A stretch of DNA of 64,000 bases from assembly GCA_030248135.1 (NCBI GenBank), contig JASANC010002108.1:62001-126000 (forward strand), given 5' to 3'. The DNA is from Theristus sp. LFF4_11 (lineage: Eukaryota; Nematoda; Chromadorea; Monhysterida; Xyalidae). The position numbers and the translations under genes are program-made. This document shows, piece after piece, positions 51,416-62,708 of this stretch. The notes below the pieces were generated by a model. It made no database searches and was not told where the DNA came from. It saw nothing but the letters and a program-made list of their open reading frames with translations. Every line of letters starts with the position of its first letter. The first letter of the stretch is position 1.

Positions 51416-51886
51416 TCAAGCATGGTGTCTTGGATGGAGAGCAAAACATGCGTCGTGCAGCAAACGCTGTCTGCCAAAAACTTGCCCAGTTCGAATGCAA
51501 CACACACACACACATCCATTATTTTCTGCACTCGATGATACAGGTTCCTTCACAACTAAAAACTGATCATTCATAAGACAGCAGGTATCTGACGTTTTTA
51601 ACAATGTGGTTGTTGGATTGGGATTGTGCAGTGAATTATCCAGACTTTTGCGGTAACAGTCCTGTAACAATAAACTTATAACCACACATATTTCTCCTGG
51701 TGGTGATAGAACAACATCAAATTGTGTGGTACCATAGAATGTTAATTTTCTGGTCTGTTTTAATTGAGGCTGTCCGAGTCGTTTTTTTATCAAAGTATCA
51801 AAATCAGTCGAAATTCCAACATCATTCATCATGGTAGCAAGCAACGGACTTTCGTATTTGTTTCTGTGGCAACTGCACGTGTGCAA
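51416..51886 (-). CDS. unrecognised 156-codon ORF, doubtful
   Basis: An intronless frame starting MHTCSCHRNKYESP, with a second Met in MMNDVGISTDFDTLIKKRLG. The composition is ordinary, without signal peptide, membrane segment or known motif. It stands alone in gene-poor DNA, about 260 bp from the divergent lectin gene. It could be chance; no function is proposed. Confidence 0.2.
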   Translation of the reverse strand: MHTCSCHRNKYESPLLATMMNDVGISTDFDTLIKKRLGQPQLKQTRKLTFYGTTQFDVVLSPPGEICVVISLLLQDCYRKSLDNSLHNPNPTTTLLKTSDTCCLMNDQFLVVKEPVSSSAENNGCVCVCCIRTGQVFGRQRLLHDACFALHPRHHA

Positions 51887-52145
51887 TCAATAATATAGCC
51901 CATCAACAGTATTAAATGGCACTGCATGAAAATGTAAATATCGTACAACGGCGTCGTTAATAACGTTCGCGGTTCATTTCAAGTTGATATCCAATTAACC
52001 AAATAAAACTGATGGCTGTTGTGGATGTATGAGTGTGATCGGTTATCCTATTATTTGGTTACGTATTCAAAAAGTTTGTTCATTTCTATTGCTACACAAT
52101 CAAAAGTGCATCACGTTTACGAATTTAGGAACCACACTACGCAGC

Positions 52146-55100
52146 ATGATCTCTGGGTTGATCAGCTTATTTGCTGGTTTGTCGATGACCAGTAAACTCG
52201 GCGATGCAATGCGTGAGTTTCTCATTGTGCGACTTTTCAAGCTTTCAAAGGTTTACAAATGTTTAAAATGTGCTTGTCGTTGTTTGAGACTGCCACAAAT
52301 ACTCGGAAAATTTACCGCACACGTTGCACAACGGCAAATGCTACATTTGGTACAAGGAGAAGTTCTACTTGCGAGACGCCGCGCAGACGCAGTGCACTGG
52401 CGGGAAACTGGGCTACAGGGGCACGTTGGCGGAACCCAGGGACTGGGACACACTGCAGTCGATTCTGCAAATGATGATTAAGGTTGGACTATGGGCACAC
52501 TTCTCCTGTATCACAATTATGGGCAGCACTGGTGTTAATCCACAATTGTCGGTCAATAAAGAACAACTGAAGTATGATCTTTTATTTTGGTCCCGACACT
52601 CAATGCGCGCATAGATAAGATAGGTAAAAGTTTCATGCATGACGCGGGAATTCAAAATTAGCGAAGTGATCCGAGTGGTCCCGTAAATAGGGCCGAATCA
52701 CTTGGGTGATTTTGAATTGCCACATTGACACTAGTTTCCTTTCTACAGTCTATGACATATCCAACTAGCTGATTGGTTGGTGGTCATGTGATGCATGGAT
52801 TCTCTGCAAACCGAGCTCCGCCTCCACCGCATTCCATGCACAAAATGCATGTATCAACCAATCAGCTAGTTGGATATGTTATAGAGTTGAACTGTACGTC
52901 TGCATACGCGTTCAGTAGCAGAACCTAAAATAGGTATTGATAATACAATGTATATAACAGGCTGGTCGCACTGGCGACTACGTTTCCGTGCACGTTGGCA
53001 GTCCTCTGATTGGTTTAGCACGCACGATCACCGGATGTGTCAATGCTGCGTACGACAACTTCTACTGGATGTCGGATAGTAAGCATTTACATACTACTGT
53101 CAAGCTCTTAAATTATAGGAAATCAGCTGATTCGTTGGCGTTTACGGATTGCGGATTTAGCTTTTTTGCGCAATTTTTCTGTGCGATATTTGTATTTTGT
53201 TAATGATACCATTGTTACACGGGTAAAAATTCAAAAAGCACTTGTTGGTAAGGCGACGTCGAATCAGTTCATTGTACAAAGACATACATTTCAGACAGCG
53301 CCTACACGCCAAACGCAAGTTTCTGGCATCCAAACAATCCAACCAGCTGCTCGAAGAACGCAGTGGTGCTGTCAAAACGAGGACTTTTTAATGACGTGCT
53401 CGACACTAACTCTTATCGATCGTTCATTTGTGAATTCGGTAAAGTAATTTGTTTCGTCCAAAAATAATCATTTATCGTTTTTCTACACTTAAAAACCTTT
53501 CAGATAACCCACCGGACACGAATCCGCCAAGTGAGCTTCACTATAATTGTTCCAAACACTATGGTTCTTTGACTCGTGCGCACGACATTTTAAGAACTGC
53601 TTTTGTTTACAAGGAATAAAGCTTGTCATTGCCTGCTTTTGTTTATAAATAAAGCTTGTCATTGCGTGATGCAGTATACGAACACTGCAAGCATGACACG
53701 CTCTGGTCAATGGAGTTCACGGACGAGCGGTGTCTGGCGTTGGTGCGCGAGGCCGTCGCGTATCACACAGCGCGCGAACGATGCGAGGACGGCACCCACG
53801 GCTTCTACGGGCATCTGGTCGTGCCGAAAAACAACGCCGAAAAAGCAATCATCTCGCAGTTTGCCAGAAACGTGCGGATATTGATGTTTGACTAAAGTAT
53901 GTTTGTTTAAACCTGTCACTTTTCGCAGAATACAACGCATGCGCAACGTGCGAGTTGCAGTAAGAAGAAGAACGAATCTGGCTAGGCTGAAATCAAACAC
54001 ACCCCCAATTGTGGCTGGACATGTTTTCTAGCAACTCCAATCCCGTTCCTTCTTTATTCGCGAGCTCTGAACTCATCGAATGAAAGTGACAGTTTCAAAC
54101 GCACATACAGGTACCACGGTTTTGTGTGCTTCATTGTACTTTTCACGCAATACATTCAGGCTACCGGAACTAACTACTGGTTTTATATTGGCTTCGAACG
54201 TGATGAGAACAGTTGTGGTAAGTGAAGGGAAATGACAACACACCAAAACAGCCAATGTCCATTGTCGAATTCTGAGCTGTGCGTGTAAGGTTGGCTTAAA
54301 AAATAAATCCGGTTTTTTCGTTTTAAAACAGTTTTTTCCTGCGAAAATAAAAAACCGGTTCTTTACCAACTTTCCAACTTCCCAACTTTTGGTACTTCAA
54401 AACTATCAGGTGGATGATCTCGCAAAATTATACGTTGCAAAAGTGAAAAATGGGCTGTGTGTGTGTATCTTAACTGGATTTGTGAATATATGTGTCAGAT
54501 TAAAGATTTACTTTTCTTGAAGCTTCATATGCAAGATTCAACTGTATTTTAGATGTTTAGTTGGGGGGGTCAATTTCTGGACTTTTTGGAGGCTGGGAAA
54601 AACTGGAAAATAAAACGGTTTTAAAACGGAAATAAAACCGTTCTTTTTACCAACCCTATGTGCGTGTATTTTGCTGAATAGTTTTCGCTTTGACAACATC
54701 GAAGTTATTGTAACAAAATCAAACGCACAGGGGCAAACCATAATCATGCGTATTATTGGGCGGATGGATCACCAGCTGGCGGCATGATCCCTGGGCCTGG
54801 AATTTACATGACAAACTGCGCAGAACGCTACGTAAGACTGTACGATTACTACAACTACATCGAAGACGCGCCTGCCAGCTACGCACATTGGTACTGGTGT
54901 GAATTCGGTTAGTCAGCTAGTATTTCCGAATGATGAGTGTTAGCGGTTGCGCAATTGCATTCTCAAAATTCCAGTTTTCATTCTTTTCAGTGCTGGCCGA
55001 CTATCCATCGGGTGAGTGGAACGATTAGCGGAAGTTCGCTTTTTATCCGCGTATAACCCATAACCCCATAACCGAAACGATACTTCTACTGTGTTTGAAC

Positions 55101-56717
55101 TGCTGGCAGACTGTTTGGAGTGAATTCACTAAATCTGAATTAAGCTGAATTCGGCTAATTTGTCGCATTTCAGCGTGCACAGGAACCGTGACGGTCGTCG
55201 GCGACATGTGTTTCAAAATGATCGAGGTTTCAGAACTGTGGTTGAACGCACGTCGCAAGTGTCGTGACGGCACCCACGGCTTTTATGGAGAACTGGCCAT
55301 GTTGAAAACGCTCGAAATACGAAACGCAATAGACAAACGTCAAGAAGCTGTTAGTATCTTAGTATCATTGTAGTTAGTTTTCATGGAACCGAACTGATTC
55401 TGAACAGAAATGAACGGTCGTATCTGAATGAAGCATGCTGATTGGTTGCAGTATTGCACAATAATGGTGAGTTCACGCATGCCAAACAATTGCGTCAGAT
55501 GCAGTTTCCTCTTATTTTTTTGGTACTTCTTGTTTATCTGAGCATATGAATAAAATTTACTTAAAATCGTTAGAATACTAAAACCCGTTTATGATTGAAA
55601 ATTGTTTTAGCGCAACGTAGATACGCTATGGATTGGGTTGTATAAAGCGAATGCCAACTGTCAGCATGCTTACGATAAACTGTATTGGGTCACCGGAGAA
55701 CAGGCTCGTTTTTAGTGTCGGCTCAGTTTTCAGTTTCCTTTTCCATGTGCTCTGATTTTTACAGTGATCACTGCTTCAAAAGGTGCTGCTAGTAAAAAAA
55801 CTGTAAAATCTCGCACATGTGTTCAAGGCAATGTGTGTTTTTTAAGTGACGTAGCGTCTTTACCGCGTTGCAACAAAATCAACAACTTCATTCATTGCCG
55901 CACGAACTGCAAATAATGGTTACTGTATGTGTTTTGTGGTCTTTTCCAGATGACCGATTTCACCGCCGAGCCAAGTTTCCGCCTGAACACCGTTGAGGGG
56001 TGCGCAAACACGTTCGGCGCCATTTACACCGGCGACGCCGGCATGGACAATATTCAACCGTCCAATCGTTGGTTTATGTGCGAATATGAAATGGGTGAGC
56101 AATGGATTTGCGATTTTAACGACCACATGTAACGGTAGCCTTATGGTCTGAACTGTTTTCGACAATCAGGTTCATATTCAGTTGAAAAGCTAAACCAGTG
56201 TAACTTCAGATATAAAAAGCAGGAACTAGCTTAACACCAAATTGGTTATGGTTGCTATATTTTTCGTTTTTCAGGATGTGCCACGCCACAACTGAACAAG
56301 TCTGCAATACCATGTGCGTTTTTCATTGTTTTCAGCGAGACTGAGAAAACTTTAAGACGTATAGAAAGTTCTGCAGGAAGTTCACAACTTTCCCACTTGC
56401 ACCATCCAAAATCGACGCGATATTCTGTTGGTTTTCAAAAATACATGTTTGGAAAAAAACTGGATTGTCTTTCAGTTCAAGTGGAGGTGAACTATGAATC
56501 AACTCCTGCAAAAGAGGGCACGACTTGCTTGTTGGGCGTTGCGCATAGCACTGCGAGCGTTCACGTGTGCAGTGTCGAGTGCAGCAAACATCCGCTGTGT
56601 CGTGCGTACACGTTCGTTGCGTCGAGCGCGGTGTGCCGATTGCACTGGGCACCGTTCGGACACAAATGTTTGAGCACCGTCGATAATGCGGCAGCGGCAG
56701 TTTGGTCGAGAGTATAG
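52146..56717 (+). CDS. secreted protein with three C-type lectin-like domains and a PAN/apple-like tail
   Basis: Fourteen exons (52146-52212, 52289-52482, 52961-53078, 53295-53438, 53504-53530, 53675-53871, 54160-54217, 54731-54907, 54991-55011, 55174-55349, 55611-55688, 55950-56094, 56275-56313, 56476-56717) give 560 residues. The signal peptide is MISGLISLFAGLSM. CTLD1, residues 23-174, has NGKCYIWYKEKFYL, NFYWMSD, SFWHPNNPTSC and FICEF. CTLD2, about 184-327, has DERCLALV, HGFYGHLVVPKN, TNYWFYIGF and YWCEF. CTLD3, about 335-467, has GDMCFKMIEV, DTLWIGLYKAN and FMCEYE. Short Pro-rich exons link them. Residues 480-560 resemble a PAN/apple fold (VCSVECSKHPLCRAYTF). No EPN/QPD or WND motif is seen, so classical calcium-dependent sugar binding is unlikely. 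AATAAA lies near 56,791. The exon 12 acceptor joins best to TATTGG before GTCACC. Confidence 0.87.
52560..52740 (-). repeat. short dispersed repeat, minus orientation
   Basis: Read on the minus strand it contains GAATTCCCGCGTCATGCATG, the TGCGCGCATTGAGTG block and ACCAAAATAAAAGATCATAC. The same order is found on the plus strand at about 19,560-19,640 (partial), 27,165-27,275, 28,236-28,320 and 34,430-34,530. It lies in intron 2 of the lectin gene, next to the MITE at 52,746. Confidence 0.75.
52746..52894. mobile_element. palindromic MITE in intron 2 of the lectin gene
   Basis: This 149-bp element starts CAGTCTATGACATATCC and ends GGATATGTTATAGAGTTGAACTG, with TA on both sides (52,744-52,745, 52,895-52,896). 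The arms have CAACTAGCTGATTGGTTGG and its inverse. It is the cleanest family member with a TA duplication. Confidence 0.88.
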
Positions 56718-57537
56718 ATTTGATCAGAGTGTTTTCTGGCTTACGTTTGGTTATATGCAGTGGTTGCCGTGACCTTTATGCACCTCAGTAAATAAACTTC
56801 GGCGTACGCTTCTGTGTGAATGAGTCTCCGGCATAGTATTGTCTTTTTTGTTTAAAGGAGGCGGAGTAATGTTGAATGGATCTGTGGAAAAGCTGCACAG
56901 CTGGAAATTGAACGCCCTAATTGGCTGCCGGACATCGGACGAACATGTCCGAGGCGAAAAGACCAAGTTGATAACAGGCTTATCACCGTTTGGCTATTGA
57001 GTTATTAATGAGAGACAACTACTGAGCCATATACTGCGTTGTGCTAGCAGTTGCAGTTTTGCCATGTAAAGTGACTGGATCATTTTCTTAGTACGTGTTT
57101 TTGTCTTTTTTTCTAAACTTGTGTTTGGTTTGTAAATATCGACGTTGGTGGACTTTTCATCGTGATGTGATTACAAATTTACTGATAATCTCATTGAAAA
57201 TGATTCAATGTTCCGTTGGGTTTTGCTGAAAAGAAACATGTTGAAAACGAACAATTCGAACAAAAGTGCTCATCATATTTTTCCGGTGCAAAAGTCGATG
57301 ACAATTTGTTCGACAGCGTCTGCGTTGCTTGCTGACACGGAAATCGCGTTGTTTCTGAAAGCAATAAGAGGCAAGCTTCTGCAATGTATGTATTTAATAG
57401 GTAAACCGTCGTCGTGATGATGAATGTGATTATAGAAACAAAAAAAATGATGATAAAATCAAGACGAAACATGTCTCGCGGCAACACCTCTTACTCTCCA
57501 CTCATCACAAAGTCAAACATTCAGATTAGCCATATGC
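56718..57537. repeat. intergenic with a repeat shared with 50,276-50,520
   Basis: Blocks GTAATGTTGAATGGATCTG, GATAACAGGCTTATC and GTTGTGCTAGCAG occur here in this order, and also around 50,276-50,490 with the first block moved to the end. No gene is seen between the two convergent gene ends. Confidence 0.6.
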
Positions 57538-59183
57538 TCACCCGTGTTTCTCGCATTTACACTCAATCGTGTCAGTCAGCAGTTGACAGTGAACGAAATC
57601 GGCGGCATTTTGCATACTATTATGTCGGCATTCTGCAATGCAGACGGCGCGCAACAGCAGCAACTCGTTTACGAATTCATCCTCCAGATCTTGAGCGTTG
57701 TGCGCGCAGTCACCGTTGAAAGCGGCTGCATGGCCTGCGAGAGTGGATGATATAGAATTTTCAGATTCGTAGTCGGAACACCGCAGTTACTGCACTGAAA
57801 CAGTTCACGTGCTCTCTCAAAGCTGATTGGCTGCGTGTGGTGCACATTGAACTTGAATGTGCAGCCAACGAGCGTGCTGCTGCTGACCATCGCTCACCTT
57901 TGATTTTTGACTTGCAATACTGGAGCGCTTTTGTGTTTTGAATTCCTCCGAAAGCTGAAATAGAAAAATGTTTTTCAAAAGAATTTTCAGAAAGAAAACT
58001 CATAAAATCATACCGTCTCTCAGCAACGTCAGCCGTTCAATGGCCGTCAGTCGTTCGCTGCCACGTTTCACTGCGTTTTCTTTCAGTTTTAATTTCAGGT
58101 TGCTCTCTGCAGGATTATTAACTATGGATGCAACTGTTTGAGACAAAAAAACAAAAACCAATCAAAGCAATAACTTTTCACAATGCCGGTGTCAACCGTT
58201 GGCCCCAGGCAATACTGCGCAATTGGTTTGTAGAGCTCTGCGGCCTTGTCACGCTCGATGGTGGTCTCCCATGCGCCGCTTGGGTCGTTTCTTAAAGTTG
58301 ATACAAATGTACACGACAATGATTGATTATTGATAAGTACATTCGTTGATGAGCAATCAGCAGAATCAATGCGTTCACACAATTCAGCAACTCGCACAAA
58401 TCGCAGTGTGCTCAAAAATAGAAAAAAGGTCTCTCCAATGTTTTTAAATCAAACTCCGAACCTTCTGCAGCAGCGGCAGCCAATGCCGTCAGTGTGCAGC
58501 TGACAGACGACCGTCCAATCAAAACGGTCGTTTTCATTGAACTTGGGACCATCGACGTCGCAGGTGTAGCTGCACGTCACACGGAGCAACGTGAGCTCCC
58601 GCGAAAACTCCGCTTCCGTTGCCGCGTCCTGACGCACACACAAGCCGCCGTAACGAGGCATGTCGGCTGAAAGCGGCTTGAAAGGTTTTCTCTGTTGAAG
58701 ACAGTTGATCTTCAATGGCATTATTGAGTGTCTGATTTCACGTTTTTAACTTTCTACTTTTCTTGTCGTACTTGATTCGGCAACGATGTTAATTGGAACA
58801 ACAAACGTTTCCTTTTTGAACGAAATAAATTTTATTTCAGTAAGCTTCTCAGTGGTAGAAATTCTGCTTGAGACACAAAGTGTTCCACACCATTCACTCT
58901 TTCGTCGCACACTTTCAGTTGCTCCGAGTTGATGCCATTATTGCCATCCGGCCCGAGCGCTGAAAACATATGGCATCACTTTTTCATGTTGGTTTATTTG
59001 ACAACTTAGATGGAGATGTTTGACAGCACAGTTTTCGAACAATCGTACATGTGTATTCTAGCTCAAACCTTGCTTGAACGCTCGTAAAACCAACGAGTTC
59101 GACGGTGAACTGCATGCGGCGATGGGCACACAGCAGCCAATCACCACGAGATGCACAATTAGACAGAGGGCCGCGACGAACAT
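57538..59183 (-). CDS. secreted cysteine-rich protein made of two homologous modules, family unknown
   Basis: Seven minus-strand exons (59069-59183, 58891-58959, 58462-58666, 58175-58290, 58014-58133, 57898-57954, 57538-57734) sum to 879 nt, or 292 residues, with every phase consistent. The signal peptide is MFVAALCLIVHLVVIGCCVP. Two halves align. The first has EQLKVCDERVN, then FSRELTLLRVTCSYTC and TVVCQLHTDGIGCRCC. The second has KALQYCKSKIK, then FVNELLLLRAVCIAEC and FVHCQLLTDTIECKC. Each module ends C-x3-C-x(13-18)-C-x8-C-x-C and has a phase-1 intron at the same place, so the gene arose by internal exon duplication. I do not recognise the family. Extracellular role is inferred from the signal peptide only. 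It lies downstream of, and in the same orientation as, the legumain-like gene. Confidence 0.85.
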
Positions 59184-59568
59184 TTTGAAAAGCTTGCTTT
59201 GTTTTGCGCTTGTTGGTTGTCAAACACAAGGAAGTTCACTGAAATTGCTACAATGACACACAGTAGTTTTATACAAAAAAATACAGGAGACAACCACCTA
59301 CGAACACCACATTCTCATATTTATACCTTTGACAATTATTGTGAGATCATCAACGGACAACCAACAATGGAGTTTTCTGTTTGTTCAGCAAAAGGTAGAT
59401 TGTGTGAAACAGAAGCTGATTTTACAAAAATACGACGACGACAGCGAAACACGTGAACGGCAATCGAAATTCGGTTATTGTTTGGTGAGCAACGCTGCCT
59501 CATCAACCAATGATCGTGTGGAATTCAAATGCGCAAGTGCCACTTCTATAATTGTTCCAACCGGCAGC

Positions 59569-61571
59569 TCACAATACCCGCTTCGGTTTGTGAATCAAAA
59601 TGTCACACGTTTCTTTCATTGCGTTCACAACGCGATTTTCGGCTTCTACTGAAGAATCGGCCTTCATGACGTTGCACAGTTTGTTTAAACTTCGTGACGC
59701 CACTTTGCCAGCGTATGGGTGCTGAGAAATTTGCAAATACAATGAAAACAATACGGCGACCCCATACGAAGTATGCTAGCTTGCTAAGTCGTTTGCTGTG
59801 ACTGCAGTAGTCAGATCATATCACACAAACAGTCAGAGCGTCAACATTTGAATCAGGTGACTCACTTTTGCAAAATTGAAGCAACGTCTGTGGAATTCGT
59901 TCAATAGACGCTCATGACAGGCCGGACTTCTCACGCGACCAGTTTCGTCACTTTTTGCTTGATTTCGTTGTCTTCGATTTTTAACATGGTGCACGCTTTT
60001 TAGTTCAATTTCGCGCACAACGCTGTCAACGTAACGGCGTTTCTGCAAACATGGAATATAGCCGGCTATTGAAAAGAGTGCGAATTGCTGATAAGCTGCA
60101 ATAAGCCGTCGCCCAGCCAGCAATGTATTAAAAAAATACGTGTACCTTTTTTAGTCGGCTCAACTTCCGGCGTAACCGTTTTCGCTCTTCAATCGACACT
60201 GCTCTTTTTAGTCGCGCGGTCAGCGTATCTTTTGGCACGTCTCGTTTCTGGTCAGCTCGCAACAGCGCATTCTGAAACTCTTTTTTTTAATTTTGTAAAA
60301 ATTACTCAGGACAACTTTCGCTGAATGGTGAAGCTATTTTTCTTTTTGACTAAACGAGTAAAACAAGAGCTGCACGCACACACAAACACACACACCAGAT
60401 ACATTGGTTTATCCACATGAAAAGTGCCGTTTTTCTGTCCGAACCAGTGGCCCACTCTGTCTTGCTCAATGCTCAAATCACCATAGTGGCTGGCTATGCT
60501 GTCGCCTTTCAGATGCTGTCGAACCAATGTGAACTGTTCGCCAATGGTTTCACTCATCAAGTTGCGCTGGAATTGATTGATATAAAAAGTAACTGAAGCA
60601 CTGAAGAGCTTGAAGTGGTTCGGTTTTCAGCATCCCTAGACATTTTCTTTGTTCGATTTTCGGAACTGGTGGTGGAGTTGCACGTATCACAAGAAAAAGT
60701 AAAAAGTTTCGCGGCTGCGACGCAAAAGCAAAACTGGTCATATTTTGTGCCTTTATGTTGCCAAATTTTTCCCCAGTAACTGATTGGCTACATTTCTCAG
60801 ACTCCACCCATTTAATCAACAGGGAGTGAACATTCATTCATTTTCATTCATTCATTTTATTTCGCAAGAATGCGGGATGCTCCGCTAAAACTGTTAAGAC
60901 AGCATGAGATACGGAGACCCATAAAACAACGTAAAACATAAAAACACACAAAAAACAAATCAGTACGTCGCACACAAAAAAGAAAAAACGAAAAAACGAA
61001 AAAGGAAAAATACACGGACACGAAAAAAGGCAAAGGGAAAAAGAAAGAAAAAATGTACGGATTTCAAAAAAAATATAAAACAAAAATAAAAAAATAAATA
61101 AATAAATAAAATAAATAAAAAAACACATTCACATGAGAACCTCTGACACAATTTTGCCATGCTTGTTGTTTGCGATTTTATGTAGAACTTCAGACACAAT
61201 AGTGCGATCATTAACGGTACGCTTGAAACGTGGTATTGGCAGTGAAACAACGGATTGACTCAAACAGTTGTATGCAGCACCAATCGATAAAAGTGCGCCT
61301 GAGACCGCACGTTTACAGGTTCGCCTTGGAATCACAATAGCACGATGGTGGTTTGTACGAGCAAAAAGTTGATTTCAAAAGCATACCTGTCTGAAAGCAT
61401 TCTGTGTCCACATGTACGTCCACGTGTCCGACAGACAGGGCATATAGTACTTGCCATCCTCTTCGTCTCTTTCGGCCAAACTTCGATTGCGCAGTAATTT
61501 CGGATCGTAGATTTCGTTGCAAAATGACGACAACGAATCCTCGCGAGGGCTGGACGCAGTGGAGCCGTACA
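59569..61571 (-). CDS. legumain-like (C13) protein, C-terminal 269 residues only
   Basis: Five minus-strand exons (61387-61571, 60396-60566, 60146-60271, 59866-60042, 59569-59721) are all in phase. Legumain is a lysosomal asparaginyl endopeptidase. Matching blocks are VYGSTASSPREDS (family VYATTA..PRESS), CLSDTWTYMWTQN, ETIGEQFTLVRQH with ASHYGDLSIEQDRVG, the linker RDVPKDTLTARLKRA with EERKRLRRKL, and the C-terminal prodomain CHERLLNEFHRRCFNF...LNKLCNV. The first exon starts with two bases of a split codon, so more exons must precede it. The catalytic His and Cys of legumain lie before this point, and no exon coding for them was found up to 64,000. It is either a remnant or has a distant upstream part. 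Confidence 0.85.
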
Positions 61572-61671
61572 CTGAAAACAGCACCAGCCCGCTAAAAAAA
61601 ATTGCCATTTCCGTTTCCATTTCCGTTTCCGTTTCCGAGACTTTTATCGAAGTCTAAAATGGGTATCTCAC

Positions 61672-61818
61672 CATTTCTGAGCACCAGCAGCCATATTTGC
61701 AACCTTAGCGACACGCGCTGGTGAGCCCATGACCAACAGATCGAAAAAGTAGACAAAACGCAGCATCGCCGATGTTTTTCGACAATTTCTACGGTCTGTC
61801 TGGTGCTCAGAAATGGTC
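61672..61818. repeat. hairpin-ended 147-bp element
   Basis: ACCATTTCTGAGCACCAG and its perfect inverse CTGGTGCTCAGAAATGGT bound a stretch containing a 32-codon minus-strand frame (MLRFVYFFDLLVMG). It is just upstream of the first recognised legumain-like exon. The frame does not splice in phase to that exon. Confidence 0.6.
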
Positions 61819-61849
61819 AGGTACACTCTGAACATATTTTACATTCAAG

Positions 61850-62220
61850 GTGATTTCTCATTACGGGTGATGTGACCTATAGATGGTATGAATAATTCAT
61901 TATTCAAACTACAATTTGAATAATGAATGACGAATGAATAATATATTATTCAAATAGTATTCGTCGAGTAATTTTTTAAATTATTCATTATTCACATGAA
62001 TAATTTGCCAATAGTAAATGATTAATGACTAATACATGCACACGTTTTCAATCAAATGTCACAAGTGAAATACACACAACACGTCTTGTTTTTTAACTTA
62101 TTCATCTGTTGTCAAACGCGCTACCACCAGGCCACGAGGGTGACATGTTGAGGTTGACTGTTGTTTTGCGCGTCTACACTGTATTCACCTGTGGTTCACA
62201 GTGTTCACACCTAATTTTTT
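61850..62220. other. AT-rich stretch with ATTCATTATTCA repeats, no gene seen
   Basis: From 61,885 to 62,040, permutations of GAATAATTCATTATTCA recur in both orientations. Nothing coding is visible. Confidence 0.5.
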
Positions 62221-62409
62221 TTCAAAGGATGTTTCCGTTGTTGCAAAATGTCTGAGGATTTTTTATGTGACACCCGTCGACTGCTTTTCTCATTCGTTTC
62301 TGTTTTGCTCGGAAACGCCGCCAGTCATTTTGCAGCACTGCTGAAATTGATTCTGTTTTCTGATCAACTTTTTGATCTAAGTTCAGCTCCAAGTTTCTTT
62401 TGTCGATAT

Positions 62410-62640
62410 GTCTTCGGCACCGAATTCGCCGAAACCTCAAAAACCACAATTGTACGCAAAACTAAACGGGATCTGGCAGCATTTTGAACGCTGTTCAACA
62501 CAAAAAACCAATGCAGGCACTGTTTGAAGTGGTTTTGTGGAAAGAACCGATTCCGAAATCTGCACTTGAAGTTGGCAGAGTTGATCAAACTGCCGGGCAT
62601 GTGCACGTTTTGTTGGACCTGTTGGACAGTTCTGTCTGGG
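62410..62640 (+). pseudogene. possible BED-type zinc-finger relic
   Basis: Starting near ATG 62,409, a frame reads MSSAPNSPKPQKPQLYAKLN then GIWQHFERCSTQKTN. A shift of one frame at the A-run near 62,505 continues QCRHCLKWFCGKN and NLHLKLAEL. The W-x-x-F then C-x2-C then His-rich order resembles a BED finger, the DNA-binding domain of hAT transposases. The spacing of the histidines is imperfect and a frameshift must be assumed, so this is tentative. Confidence 0.3.
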
Positions 62641-62708
62641 GCTTCACAGTATATAATGACTAAATAGCCATTTCAGAAGGCAGGAGGTTGTGAAGTGTAT
62701 ATAGGAGG

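Larger units (their letters stand above)
47156..52145. other. 5 kb gene-poor region
   Basis: No exon chain with consistent phase was found. It contains inverted-repeat elements at about 47,925-48,675 and 48,868-49,279, and a repeat block at 50,276-50,520 related to 56,850-57,090. The longest frame is a 156-codon minus-strand ORF at 51,416-51,886 with no family resemblance. A 118-codon minus-strand frame at 47,389-47,745 overlaps MITE-like sequence and is not trusted. Confidence 0.5.

Noticed and set aside
61672..61770. MLRFVYFFDLLVMG frame as the missing legumain catalytic exon
   Set aside because: It superficially resembles the family's YFTDHG segment but lacks the His, and its donor is out of phase with the next legumain exon.
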